Assembly: GCA_030035585.1 (NCBI GenBank)
Contig: CM057465.1
Span: forward strand, 28,786,001 to 28,850,000
Direction: 5' to 3'
DNA length: 64,000 bases
From: Dugong dugon
Taxonomy: Eukaryota > Chordata > Mammalia > Sirenia > Dugongidae
In this document: in pieces, positions 22,984-34,588 of the stretch
How the letters are laid out: each line of letters starts with the position of its first letter
How positions within the stretch are numbered: the stretch's first letter is position 1
Program-made: the position numbers and the translations under genes
The notes under the pieces: model-generated
Seen by the model: only the letters and a program-made list of their open reading frames with translations
Databases searched by the model: none
What the model was told of the DNA's origin: nothing

Positions 22984-25369
22984 TATCAGGATAGATATGC
23001 ATTACATATGATATCTAAATGATATTATATATATTATATCTAATCTATAGCATTTGTACACAGACACATACATGCCGAAACTATATATAAATATACAAGT
23101 GTGTGTATATGTGTGTGTGTCTGTGTGTGTTTATATATAATATATATATATGTGTGTGTGTGTATATATATATATGTATATATATATATATGTGTGTGTG
23201 TGTATGTATATATAGTATTTACTGAGATCCAGAGATGGATGGACACAAGCTCCTTGACATGAAGCATGCCAAACACTTTGGAATGTTCCCTGTCCAGACT
23301 GTAAGGATGGCCAGGCAGTAAGAGTGCCATTCGCCATCCAGGACTTGAATATCCCAACTGCTACTGTCAAACATGAGCAGATGCTCTTGTGCTCTTGGAC
23401 CTAAGCATTTAGTGCAGAACTCCACATGGTGCTTATATTAGAATATTGGTTTTCATTTTAGTAACTATTCAAACAGATTCCAAGTACACAAATAAAAGAT
23501 TTGCGTAGTGTGTTAGGAGGACAAAAAGAAACATTAACAATGAGAGGGGTGTGACAATTTTCTTCATGGTAGCCTGCCAGGTGTACAGTGATCAGTTCCA
23601 TGTTGTTTTGAGCTGTAGAACCCTCATGCTTTATTAACTGTGGTGTTAGGAAAATGGCTCCTGGCAATTTTCCATCATGTCAATTCCCTGAGTATTTACA
23701 TTAGGAGCAACATTTTTATGATAGGTACCAAAAAAAAAAAAAAAAAAAAAACTCCTCTACATTTTCCCATTAGGCATACAAAATGTTTTCCTTCCTATGA
23801 AATACGCTTTAGAAGTATAACTTACTGATGCACATTAGATGTTGGAGACTGGAGAGGTAAAGGGTTCAGTTCAATCTTCTGGCTCATTATTAGCTCTTTC
23901 TGTATTTCATTTCTTGATCTGATGTAAGTTCAACTAGGGAATACATAGAACTCTAGTAATGGGTTTTGAGAAAAGAAAAAAACATTGAACAGAAGCTCTC
24001 AGAAACTCTTGTGTGGAAAAAATTTGGTAAAGGCAGTTTTCTTTACACTCTCAATAAGATATTTATACAAAAGCATCAGGTACCTTCAGTAATGAAAGAC
24101 ATTGTTCATATTTTGATCAATACCTCCCAAATGATGCATAGTTCAGACTGAATGGGACATTACATTAATTTTTCTTCACCAAATTGAGTGACTTGATGCT
24201 ATTTCAGATGATAAATCTAGAGGCTAGGGTTATACAAAGATAGTCTTTTAGTAATATGCATGTCAAGGACTAATTGATAAGGTTCTATTTAGTTCCCTTA
24301 AAGGAAAATTAACTTCATGTTAGTGTCATAATTTAGTAAAATAGTACATTATTACCATATTTACTTTTTCTATTATTCCTTTTTTTTTTTTTTTAACTTA
24401 CTTTTCTCTTTATTTTCTCTCTGCCTTCATTACCCCAAATGCTCTGAGAGATCTCCCTAGGAACCTTTAAAAATTCACAGTGAATTTCAGTATCTCAGCT
24501 TACAGTACTAGCTCTCTGAAAATCCATCTATTACCTAGATGCCAGTTAATATTAGGTAATACTTTGTACTGAAATATGAAGTGATTAAAAAAAAAAAAAA
24601 TCCACTACTGGGTATCAGTGATTTTTTTTCTGAGGGACTTCAGCTAGTATTTGAAATTAATGCTAGACAGTTTTAGGCTAAGAACTCAACATTACTTCCT
24701 TTGAATTATATGTTTTTTTGTTGTTTGTTGTTGTTGTTGAATAATCTGTACACCACTAGCACAGTTTATGCTAAGAGGAACTGGCCTTAAGGCACAATGA
24801 ATTTTTGTTTCCACTTACCAAATTTACATAAATAATTTCTTTTGGCAGTAACCACTTTGTACTCAGACTGTCTAAAGTGCATACGATTTTGGAAATAAAT
24901 TTTACTGACAACTACAAATTTTAAGAGTTAAGAATGCTCATCTATAAGTAGTACTATTTTCATACTGTCTTCTACTGGAAGTATGTATCTGTCAATTTAA
25001 AAGTGTCAAAAACTACCCGAAATCTCAAAAATGATTCCCAGCTACCTCAGACTTTTAAAACAAGGAAGTCTGTTGAGTTCCATGCTGTGGGACGGGCCTG
25101 CTCTAGCAACTGACATTCACTAAGTGTCTGATTAATGAGTACTTCTAAGAGAGTATTGTTATGTGGTTTTTTTTTCCCTTCAAATAATGACTGATACATA
25201 TGATTAGGCTTTGTGTTATCTGTGTAAAGATTTTATAATTTGTTTTGAAAATCTATGAAGAATGATATTGAAAGGCAAGTTAGTATTCTTTGAAAGCATT
25301 AATAAAAAATTTAACTACCGGAGTGTATATTATCTGTGTTTTATAAATTTACCTAAGATATTCACAGAC
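22984..25369. other. Intron stretch, mostly unique
   Basis: Apart from the microsatellite and A/T runs, no repeat or gene is recognised. Confidence 0.55.
23097..23215. repeat. Compound (TG)n/(TA)n microsatellite
   Basis: Alternating GT and AT blocks. Histidine/threonine/tyrosine-rich frames across it are artefacts. Confidence 0.95.
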
Positions 25370-25825
25370 ACTGCTGCCTCATCTCTTCTTTCTGGATGGC
25401 TCACTACTCTTGACTGATGTAATGTCACATGCTCCTGGTTTTTTTCACCTCTCTCATGACAGAACATTCTCAATATCCTTTGTGGCCTCTGCTCCCTTTG
25501 CCCCTATTCCTCTATCTCTTAAATCTCAGTGCTCAGACATCTTAGTCCTCTTGTACTCAGTATTGTTCAGAGTCTCCTACTACCTATGTGTTGATGACTT
25601 CGTGGATCTATTTCCCCAGCCCAGACTTCTCCCCAATGCATCTGACCTCTATAGTCAGCCTCTCACTAGACATCTCTATTTGAATGTTCCAGAGGCACCT
25701 CAAACTCAGCATGTGCAAAACAAGACTTGTTACTGTATGCTTCAGCCATGTTGCTGTAGTATTTTTTTCCTGAAAATACCATATTCTCTCTGTTTTCTTT
25801 GCACATACTACTGCCATGGCTTGAT
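25370..25825 (+). mobile_element. L2 LINE reverse-transcriptase relic
   Basis: This underlies most of the 203-codon frame at 25410-26021. Text such as TATGTGTTGATGACTTCGTG (degraded YxDD region), CCAGCCCAGACTTCTCCCC and CTCAAACTCAGCATGTGCAA follows L2 order. Not a host gene. Confidence 0.7.
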
Positions 25826-25895
25826 GCTGCAGTCTCGAGGCAGAATTTCTTCTTCTCTGAGAATCCTCAGTTTTACTCTTAAGGCCTTTTACTTT
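25826..25895 (-). mobile_element. Fragment of the same older LTR
   Basis: The stretch CTGCAGTCTCGAGGCAG to AAGGCCTTTT matches 33225-33285. An AfroSINE follows directly. Confidence 0.55.
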
Positions 25896-26071
25896 GGAGC
25901 CCTGGTGACGTGGTGGTTAAGAACTCGGCTGTTAACCAAAACGTCAGCAGTGCAAATCCGCCTGCTGCTCCTTGGAAACCCTATGGGGTCAGTTCTACTC
26001 TGTCCTATAGGGTCGCTATGAGTTGGAATCGACTTGATGGCAACGGGTTTGGTTTTTTATTTTGGTTTTCG
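25896..26071 (+). mobile_element. AfroSINE
   Basis: Sense full-length copy from GGAGCCCTGGTGACG to GATGGCAACGGGTTTGG, followed by T-rich sequence. It forms the end of the 203-codon frame at 25410-26021, which is otherwise an L2 relic. Confidence 0.95.
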
Positions 26072-26342
26072 GGTTAGGTATTATTCACCCAGCAGATCTC
26101 AGAATTGATTTTTTTTCTGGAAGCATTCCTTGATTCTTATGTCAAGGGTAGGGTTATTTTTTATACAGTAATGATAGTGATAAAAGTAAACAATATAGTG
26201 ATGATGGTGATGCTGATAATGATAACTGTGTTAGTTTTCTTTGCTGCTGTAACAAATTATCACAGACTTAATGGCTTAAAGCAACACAAATTTATTATCT
26301 TGTTGTTATGGAGGTCAGAAATCCAAAATGGATTTTGCTAGG

Positions 26343-26897
26343 TGTCTTAGATATCTAGTGCTACTCCAAAAGAAATACCACGAATGGGTAGCTTTAACAA
26401 ACAGAAATTTATTTTATCATAGTTTAAGAAGCTAGAAGTCCAAATTCAGGGCACCAGTTCTAGGAGAAGGCTTTCTTTCTCTGTGGGCTCTGAGAGAAAG
26501 TCCTTGTCCCTTTTTAACTTCTGTTCCTTAGCAATCTTCATGTGGCGTATATCTTCCCCTCCATTTGTGCTCGCTTCTCTGTACATAATCTGCTCTTTTT
26601 ATATCTCAAAGGTGATTGGCTTAAGACACACTCTACATTGATACGGCCTCATTAACATACCAAAGGAGAGCCTATTTCCAAGTGGATTTAAACCCACAAA
26701 TATCCAATTGCCACCAAGTCAATTCTGACTCATAGTAGGAATCTATAGGACCTATATACGACAGAGTAGAACTCCATAGGGTTTTCAAGGAGCGGCTGGT
26801 GGATTTTAACTGCTGACCTCTTGGTTAGCAGCCAAGCTCTTAACCACTGGTCCACTAGGGCAACACATATTTTCTGGGGAGACAATTCAATCCAGGG
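26343..26897 (-). mobile_element. Family A LTR nested in MLT1
   Basis: It starts TGTCTTAGATATCTAGTGC and ends near GACAATTCAATCCAG, like the LTR at 4413. Flanks ctagg (26338-26342) and ccagg (26892-26896) are an imperfect duplication. An AfroSINE sits inside it. Confidence 0.8.
26700..26862 (-). mobile_element. AfroSINE nested in the family A LTR
   Basis: Antisense AfroSINE (ATTGCCACCAAGTCAATTC to CCACTAGGGC) that interrupts the LTR. Confidence 0.9.
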
Positions 26898-27083
26898 CTG
26901 TGTTCCTTTCTGGAGGCTCTAAGGTGATATCTATTTCTTGCCTTTTCCACTTCCTAGAAGTTGCCCACATTTTTTGGCACCTGGTCCCCTTCCATTTTCA
27001 AAGCTAGCAATGGCCAGTGAAGTCTTTCTCACGTTGTATACATTGACCCTGACTTTTCTGCCTCCTGCTTTAACTTTCAGGGA

Positions 27084-27248
27084 GGAGCCCTGGTTGCACA
27101 ATGGTTCAGTGCTACAGCTGTTAACCAAAAGATCAGCAGTTTGAATCCACCTTGGAAACCCTATGGGGTAGTTCTACTCTGTCCTATAGGCTCACTATGA
27201 GTCAGAATTGACTCAACAGCAGGGTTTTTTTTTTTTTTTTTTTTTTTG
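27084..27248 (+). mobile_element. AfroSINE in MLT1
   Basis: Sense copy starting GGAGCCCTGG, lacking part of the region before CCTTGGAAACCC, ending in a long T run (27227-27247). Confidence 0.9.
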
Positions 27249-27429
27249 TGATTACATTGAGTCTACCTAAATAATTCAGGACAATCTCTTTCTTTTAAAA
27301 TTAGAATATTAGAACCTTAAGTCCATCTGCAATCTTATCTATCCTTTGCCATGCAACCTAACATATTCACTGATGCTAGGAATTAGGACATAGACGTCTT
27401 TGGGGGACCATTATTTGGCTTACCACAGT

Positions 27430-27515
27430 AGCCAATAGTTATTGGTAACTTACCACATGCTAGGCACTGTTCTAAGCACCTTGCATGTATAACTCATATA
27501 GTTGTCAAGCACCGT
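27430..27515 (-). mobile_element. MIR fragment, antisense
   Basis: GCTAGGCACTGTTCTAAGCA, then CATGTATAACTCAT. Confidence 0.65.
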
Positions 27516-27954
27516 GAAGGGTCTGAGATTTTACCTCACCCTACCTGCAAGTTTAACAAGTCAGCATGACATAATTTCACTGATGCTGGCAGAAGGCACA
27601 ACACTCTCGAATTAGAGACAAAAGACTTAATTGCCACAGCAATAACAGTAGTTGGAGTATCAACTTCTTTTTTTGTTTGTTTTCTGATGCTTGTTCTCTG
27701 AGCCTCATTTTCCAAGGGTGAAACAAAAAGGGCTAGGTGAAACATGAGCATGTTATGGATTACATTACAGGTGAGGAACTCTGAGCTGAGGATTTTCGAT
27801 TCTTTTATATGTGGTGGTAGTCATGCCTGCCCTTTGCTCCAGGCACTATTTTTATTTTTGCTGTGTGATCATGCTTAAAAAGCTGGTCTGGCACAAAAAG
27901 TAGCCAGTGTCTGTGCTCTCACGTGTACAGAGTTGTGTTCCAACAATAGCTGTC

Positions 27955-28132
27955 ACAGTTATCCTGTGAAGTGGTCGCTATTATAATCATGTCCATTTTG
28001 CAGGTGAGGACAATGAGGGACAGAGAGGATAAGTAACATGTTCTAGGTCACATATCTAGTAAGTAGCAGAATTGAGTTTTGAATCTAGACTGCCTGGCTT
28101 CAGAACCCATGTTCTTAATCTCTGTTCTGTGG
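27955..28132 (-). mobile_element. MIR SINE, antisense
   Basis: CCATTTTGCAGGTGAGGACA, TCTAGTAAGTAGCAGAATTG and CATGTTCTTAATCTC. Confidence 0.8.
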
Positions 28133-28224
28133 GGCATGCATTATACCACGTGCTCATCATAGCATATGCACTCTTCTGGAATTGTCTTCACATGTGTCTA
28201 TAATACACATGGTTTTTAACTGGT

Positions 28225-28362
28225 CTGTATCCACCACTCATTTTTAAGCTCCATGAGGGTCTACAGGGACTGTATCTTTATTGCTTAAGGTTTACATATC
28301 TACCCAGATCAGTCTGGCCTAGATTAGGTAATGAATACATATTTATGGATTAAATGAAATAT
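28225..28362 (+). mobile_element. L2 3'-end fragment
   Basis: TAAGCTCCATGAGGGTCTAC and TAATGAATACATATTTATGG. Confidence 0.6.
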
Positions 28363-29434
28363 GTATTATTGTAAATGGAACCTTAATAGAAAGACGCCTT
28401 TATTTCCAACCTGCAATCACTTACATTAAAGCAAATCTTTGTTACATAACAACATTAGTCAACTGTGTGACTGGTGATGGGGGTCATTTAGCGTGTTTGT
28501 TATATTTATGCCTAATTGTGTCCAGTAAGACAAAGACTGTGAGAGTTTGGAAAGTGCTAGAAAGAAGAGGAACAATATGATGATGGAAATTAAAGTTGAG
28601 ATAATTTAAAAAATTAAAGGGGTGAGAAAATGACAGATGTTCCCTGGGCACATGGGATAACTCCTCTGGCACGGGCATTATTTTGAAAGGACAGAGGAAA
28701 TCGGCAACACATGAAAAGTGTTCCTCCTTTGCAATTGACGGTAATCAGCAAGTGTCAAGGAAAAGTAGTTGCAGAAATGAAAACCATAAAAACCAAAAAC
28801 AAACAAAAATCTTTTGAGTGTCTGGCAGGAGGATCAACAAGAACATTAACTGCCTATTATGGCCTACTGCTAATTCATTCAGGAGAATGCTAGTGGTTTG
28901 AGAACGTGAAAGCTAAGCTTGTAAACTCAAGTGCTGCTGCAGAGAATTCTGTTACAGGCCAAAATGTGTAGATGAAACTAGTCTTCTCTTGAAGGAAAGA
29001 TGCCCCCATAGGAAGTCCGTCAGGAGAAAAGTATGTATAGGTTTAAACTCGATGAACCAAGTCACTCTTAAATTTGTTGGGAATGCATCTGGGGATAGCA
29101 AAGCTTAAACTCTTCTTTGTCAAATGAACTTAAAAACAGTCATCCAGAACCTATCCTGTTTGTGAGGAGAAAAACTTTAGAGTGTGTACTTGGAAGGAAG
29201 AAAAAGAATGGTTGTTGTCAGATTACAAATATTTGTAATTGTGACACCTATGAATTTTACCTGCTTACTCTTACTGTTGCAAATGCAGTTTATATTTTTA
29301 CTAGCCGTATATGCTAAAGTTCAGAGCAATGAGTTTTATTTTTTTATACTTAAGCAAAACACATATGTAAATAGTATCTTGAACAAGGGCCAGTCATGGC
29401 ATAAGCAAAATACAACATTTTTTTTTTTTTTAAC
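28363..29434. other. Intron stretch, nothing recognised
   Basis: AT-rich unique sequence with small chance frames. Confidence 0.55.
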
Positions 29435-29491
29435 CTGCCATAGGGTCACTATGTGTAGAAACCAACTTGACAGCCCCTAAGGACAACAACA
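29435..29491 (+). mobile_element. RTE/SINE tail fragment
   Basis: Sense tail fragment ATAGGGTCACTATG to GGACAACAAC, preceded by a T run. Confidence 0.65.
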
Positions 29492-29741
29492 ATACCTTTA
29501 ACATTTATTTAGTGCCCCTGAATGATAATAAAGGCATGTCCTATGATGTTTTTTTGGTCTCGTTCTTAGTTAGGTCCTATGTTGCTTTAACTCATAAAAT
29601 ACATTTTCTATTCAGAAATCAAAGCATTAACAAACACGTTCATTCAAAGCCAAAACTCTCCCTCCTTTCTCAAGATAAGGACTGTGATGCATTCTATTCT
29701 CTTAGGTGGGGTATAATTGGGAGAGTACCCACATAATGATA

Positions 29742-29988
29742 ATTAACACTAGTGTATCATATGTTTTGTGCCTAGGGCTAAGTGCTTTACATAGAGTACC
29801 TCATTTGATCCTTACACCAACCTGCCAGCAAGTACTGTTATTACCCCCATTTTATCAGTGAGGAACTGGTAGCTGAGAGAAGTTGAGCAATTTGTTCAAG
29901 TTCCCAAAGCTAGTAAGTGGTAGACCTGGCTTTGGATCCCAGACACTGGATTCTAGAGCTCGAAACGTTAACAATTATGCTCACTGCC
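29742..29988 (-). mobile_element. MIR SINE, antisense
   Basis: CTAAGTGCTTTACATAGAGT, CCCATTTTATCAGTGAGGAA and AGCTAGTAAGTGGTAGACCT. Confidence 0.8.
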
Positions 29989-30077
29989 CTTTGCAAAGAA
30001 GGCCCGAGTAGCAGAGCTGGAAAGATAACTTGCATTGTGATTGAGATGCTACTATGTTATAGCATAGAAGACAGTTT

Positions 30078-30458
30078 TGTTGTTGTTATTGTTGTTAGAT
30101 GCCAATGAATCAGTCCCCAGATCATGGTGACCCCATGCACAATGGAAAAAAAGAAAAAGAGGCTGCTAAATGCTGCCTGGTCCTGGTACTGCCCCATGAT
30201 TGATTGAGGATCAGACCATTGCAATCCACAGGGTTTTCATTGGTTGATTTTTTTGGCAGAAGATCGCCAGGCCTTTCTTCCTAGTCTGTCTTAGTCTGGA
30301 AGTTCCTCTGAAACCTGCTCAGCATCTCAGCAACATGCAAGCCCCCACTTACAGATGGGTGGTGGTTGAGCATGAGGTACATTGGCCCAAAATTGAGCCT
30401 GTGTTTCCTGCATGGAAGGTAATAATTCTATCACTGAACCACTACTGCCCCCCGTGGA
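30078..30458 (-). mobile_element. Long afrotherian SINE with tRNA-Gly-like head
   Basis: On the minus strand it opens GGCAGTAGTGGTTCAGTGAT, tRNA-Gly-like through GGCCAATGTACC. It continues with CTCATG, a central domain (TTGCATGTTGCTGAGATGCT, CTAGGAAGAAAGGCCTGGCG) and an RTE-type tail. Confidence 0.75.
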
Positions 30459-30834
30459 GGATGGTATGCAGCATGAAATTTAAAGGGTGAAGTGAGTCAG
30501 GTAATTGAAGTAGACTTAGCTCAGAAGCCTAAGGATTTGAGTTAAGATGTATTGAGGTTGGAAGGACCGGGACAAGCAGTCTAGGACCTGTCTGTGAGTG
30601 TGTAGCGAGTACATCTGTATGATACTTAGTATAGCAGCAGAGAGGTGATTTAAAGGCGCAGTGGAGCACTTCACATGACAAAGAGTTAAACCATGGAATT
30701 GATGACCAAACCTGGTAATCTATGTAGAACTAAATGCCCTTTTCTGGATGGGTATTGGTAATGGTTATACATGTGTTTGGTTTATAATAGCAGAGAAAAC
30801 TATAGCTATATTCATTGTGACTTGTCTTGACAAC

Positions 30835-30960
30835 ACACATTAGTCATTCATTTAACAATTAATTTTTGAGCACCACACATGTGCTTGGTGTTATTCTGGG
30901 CACTGTAGACAAGGCAAGTGAGATAAAAAGTACCCTGCCTGCATGGAGCTTAAAGGTCAG
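30835..30960 (-). mobile_element. L2 3' end, antisense
   Basis: TTCATTTAACAATTAATTTTTG, TGTGCTTGGTGTTATTCTGG, CTGCATGGAGCTTAAAGG. Confidence 0.65.
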
Positions 30961-30984
30961 TTGCGTTGGCATTTCATCTCCTCA

Positions 30985-31290
30985 GAGAGACTTTTCTTGG
31001 TCACTCAATCTAAAGTATCTTCCCCACCACACTGTTACTCCTTAGTATACTCCTGTATTATTTTCATAGCTCCAGTCACTATCTTGGAGCATCAATCACT
31101 AGCTCATATTTTTTTGTTTATCTGTTTGTGTATTATTTGGTTCACTGCCCTTCCCCAACCCTCTCCCTGCCCCACTCCAAGCTGGAGTGTGAGCTCTGTG
31201 AGAGCAGGATCCTTGTCGGTCTTATTCTTTGTTATATCCCTAGAGCCTGAAGAGAATAAGGACTCAACAAACTTAGTTGAATGAATGAAT
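30985..31290 (+). mobile_element. L2 3' end
   Basis: GAGCTCTGTGAGAGCAGGAT, then CAACAAACTTAGTTGAATGA at the end. Overlapping 107-113 codon frames are not genes. Confidence 0.7.
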
Positions 31291-32050
31291 GGCATTAAGC
31301 GTACAGGGAAAATCAGAAAAACCAGCGACCCCCATGGAAAAAAACAGACTTTTCTGTTCTGAGACCGTAACTTCTGGCATAGTGGCAGTCTAGATTTCCT
31401 GAGAAGCAATTTACATACCCAGGACATGAAGGAATTGGCTGCTGAGGTGATTTAGCTGGAGGCAATACTTCCTTCCTTGGAATTAAGCCCCTTGTCTTCC
31501 AAGATCTTCTGTCCTTTTTCAGCTCAAGATTGAAGCCTGGGACACTGGGTTTCTGATCCTAGCAAGGATGCTCTTACTAGTCTAAAATATTTATATTAAT
31601 AAATAGATTACAAATCTAAACTGAATTAATATGATTGGGTGTAGGTGACTGTAAGGCAGAACTTGGCTGGTGAAGAAATATTGCTGAGGAGTCAGGACCC
31701 TATGGAGTTCAGTTTAAGCAAAAGGGCAAGTGTCAAGAGACAAGTATCTGAGGTCACATGCCTAGATGGTATCTCCTCTACTTCTGTCACTCTTGGCTGG
31801 GGCATTGAGTGTGAGCTTGATGATGCAGCAAAGAATATCTGAGCTGGACAATACCAGGCTCTTTTACCATGGAATCAGGGCTTAGATGAGCCTAAAGGTA
31901 AGAGTGAATGCATCTGATTCTAGACTGACAAACTATGATGCTTTGTGAGCTCAGAATCTGACTGTAGCAGAGAGGAGAGGTCTGGTACAGCATAAAGTTG
32001 TTGTTAGTGGTTACTTGATTACGTAGACTGTATTAGATAAGAGTAGTAGT

Positions 32051-32280
32051 ATTGAGATAAGAGTACAGTATTCTCTTGATTGAGCTGAAATTATTTTCAT
32101 TAGAAGGCCCAATGCCTTTGACTCTGTAGATTTCTGTTGCATTTGGTTTCCTTGACTTTCTGAAACTTATTAGGATGGGCCCATCAATAATAGTGCCAAT
32201 ATTTCTGGCCACCTATAACATTGGGCCCAAAAATGAACTGTGATGAGTAGATGTGACCAGCATTTACGATAGTCTATATT
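32051..32280 (+). repeat. Local duplication, copy 1 (intron)
   Basis: A 230-base stretch almost identical to 37325-37557. I count six substitutions and one 3-base gap. The flanks are unrelated and I see no poly-A or target-site duplication. It is not a repeat family I recognise. Confidence 0.85.
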
Positions 32281-33074
32281 CTAGATTACGAAGTTATGTA
32301 TCTGAAGAGTAAATTATAGTAACACTGCAGATAATGATGGAGACTGAATTTTGGTGTGACTGTACTTTTAGACAAACCCTTTGGTGATTCTTTGGGCCTT
32401 TCCACATAGCTACTGGGTTCCTCCCAGCATGATGTTCTCAGGGTAGTGGAACTTCCTTTATGGAGGCTGACTCTCGCCAGAGTACAAGTGTGGATGCTGC
32501 AAGTATTTCTTAATACTTAGGCCAGATTAAAGTGGGGTGGAGGGTGCCTACTCCAGAAGGCATAGTTCATTGAGGGCCTATCAGATAACAGTCTGCTAAA
32601 AGGTGCTTGAATATTTTCATCAAGAGCTCAAAGAGAGCTTCTGGGCATGTGGGCGTTTGAGGGGATGAAAATACTCAAAGACAGCAAGTAGCAGAATGAG
32701 AAAAAATACATACACATGTAGAAGCCATAGATGGAAATCCTGAGAACATCGATTTTCAAAAGTTAGAGAATGACAAAAAAAAAAAGGAAAGACAAAACAA
32801 ATAGAACAACAAGGACTAATATAGAGAAGTGGAGGAAAAACATGAATATACTGTTATTACAGACCCTAAAGTATGATAATTCTCATCGATAGCGAAAAAG
32901 GTAAGAGCTGAGAAGTGTCTGTGAGAGTTGGTGACATGAGTCAGCCAGAGCTGTTTCAACATCTTGTTAAGGGTAGAAGGCGAATTGTAGTGGGTTGAGG
33001 GTGAGTCGAAAGGGAACAGGTACAGAGAGTAAAATTTTTATGTAAATTTGTTATCACATTCACCAGTCGTATAA

Positions 33075-33455
33075 ATTGGGTTTTTTCAGAAGAATAGAAC
33101 CCATGTTATACATGTAAATATGTAGGTATATATTTAAAGGAATTGGGTTACACAGTTGTAGGGACTGGCAAATCTGAAATCTGTAGGGCAGTTTGGCAGG
33201 CTGTAGTCTCAGGCAGGAGTTGATGCTGCAGTGTTAAGGCAGAATTTCTTCTTCTCTGGGAATCTTCAGTTTTAAGGCCTTTTACCTTATTGGATGAGGC
33301 CCATCCACATCTTTGAGGGTAATCTTCTTTACTGAAAGTCAATTGTTTATAGATGTTAACTACGTCTACAAAATACTTTCACAGCAACACCTAGATTAGT
33401 GTTTGATTGAATAACTGGGTGCAAGAGCTAGTTGACACATAAAACTAACCATAAT
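33075..33455 (-). mobile_element. Older ERVL/MaLR-like LTR related to family B
   Basis: It has the same terminal wording as family B (GAAGAATAGAACCC near one end, GTTGACACATAAAACTAACC near the other) but is more diverged. The block CAGAATTTCTTCTTCTC recurs at about 25850. Confidence 0.6.
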
Positions 33456-33775
33456 ACTAGTATACCATGAACATTTCCTATTGGCCTATGTTTCTCAGAC
33501 TGTGGTAATTAAATGTTTGGAATCAGACTACTATGCATAATTTTACACAGGATCTTCTTTGAATTTCCAAGTAAATTAGATTCTAAAACATTTGCATTCT
33601 CTCACTTCTGTTTTTGAGGCATATTAACAGGATAAGTTGCACATTTTAATGGATATAGCCTCATGACAAATTAATTTTGCAAAAATTAAAATAGTTTCAT
33701 TCATTGTGTATAAATGTTATCTTCTTGAAAAAGGAACAAAAGAATATTTTAGTTACTGACCCAAGGTTTTTTTTC

Positions 33776-34451
33776 AAACAGCTTTTTCGAGGTATAAAAA
33801 AACAAAAAAACAAACCCTTTGCCATGAAGTCAATTCCGACTCATAGCAACCCTATAGAACAGAGTAGAACTGCCCCACAGGGTTTTCAAGGAGCGGCTGG
33901 TGGATTCCAACTGCCGACCTTTATGGTTAGCAGCCTGAACTCTTAACCACTTTGCAACCAAGGCTCCTTATTGAGGCATAGTGATATACAATAAACTGTA
34001 CATATTTAAGGTGTACAATTTGGTAAGTTTTAATATATGTATATATGCATATACGTATCATAATTAAGATAGTGACCATATCTGTTACCCTCAAAGTTTT
34101 CTATTGCTTCCTTGTAATCCCCCCTCCATTCCTTTTTCTCAGGCAATTACTGATCTTTTATTATTATAGATTAGTTTGCATTTTCTAGAATTTTATATAA
34201 ATGAAATCATACAGCATATATTCTTTTTTTTTTTTTTTTGCTACAACTGTCTTGAGATTCATCTATGTTATTGCATATATGGACAGTTCAATTGTGTTTA
34301 TTGCTGAGTAGTATATTATTGAATGGATATATCACACTTTGTTTATCCATTCACCTGTTAATAGACATTTGGGTTGTTTCCAGTTTTGGGCTATTACAAA
34401 TAAAGCTTCTATGAACAGTCATCTACAAGTTTTTTGTATGGATATATGCTT
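33776..34451 (-). mobile_element. Old L1M 3' end, antisense, split by an AfroSINE
   Basis: Typical L1M wording (TTATTGAGGCATAGTGATAT, ACAATAAACTGTACATATTT, ATCCATTCACCTGTTAATAG). An antisense AfroSINE at 33797-33968 interrupts it, with gaggtata/gaggcata at its edges. Confidence 0.75.
33797..33968 (-). mobile_element. AfroSINE in L1M
   Basis: Antisense full-length copy, from the A-rich tail to CCAAGGCTCC. Confidence 0.95.
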
Positions 34452-34588
34452 GATGCTAACTAAAGGGTCGGCAGTTCATATCCACTCTGCGTGCATTGGA
34501 TACTCTATGGGGGCGGTTCTACCCTGCCCTATGGGGTTGCTGTGAGTTGGAATCGACTCGACGGCAACGGGTTTGGTTTTGGGTTTTG
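34452..34588 (+). mobile_element. AfroSINE, 5'-truncated
   Basis: Sense copy from GATGCTAACTAAAGGGTCGG to GACGGCAACGGGTTTGG. Confidence 0.9.

Larger units (their letters stand above)
26226..27427 (-). mobile_element. MLT1-like MaLR LTR, interrupted by younger insertions
   Basis: An old MLT1-type LTR (start GTTAGTTTTC...AACAAATTA, end resembling GGGGGACCATTATTTGGCTTACCACA in two pieces). It is interrupted at 26343-26897 by a family A LTR and at 27084-27248 by an AfroSINE. The parts between and after these continue the same element. Confidence 0.7.
30459..33074. other. Intron stretch with L2 pieces and duplication copy 1
   Basis: Outside the listed L2 parts and 32051-32280, I recognise nothing. 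The frame at 31645-31842 has no signature. Confidence 0.5.

Noticed and set aside
23040-23370. Thr/His/Tyr-rich frames
   Set aside because: They are translations of a TG/TA microsatellite.
25410-26021. 203-codon open frame, the longest in the window
   Set aside because: It is an L2 reverse-transcriptase relic, an old LTR scrap and an AfroSINE joined by chance.
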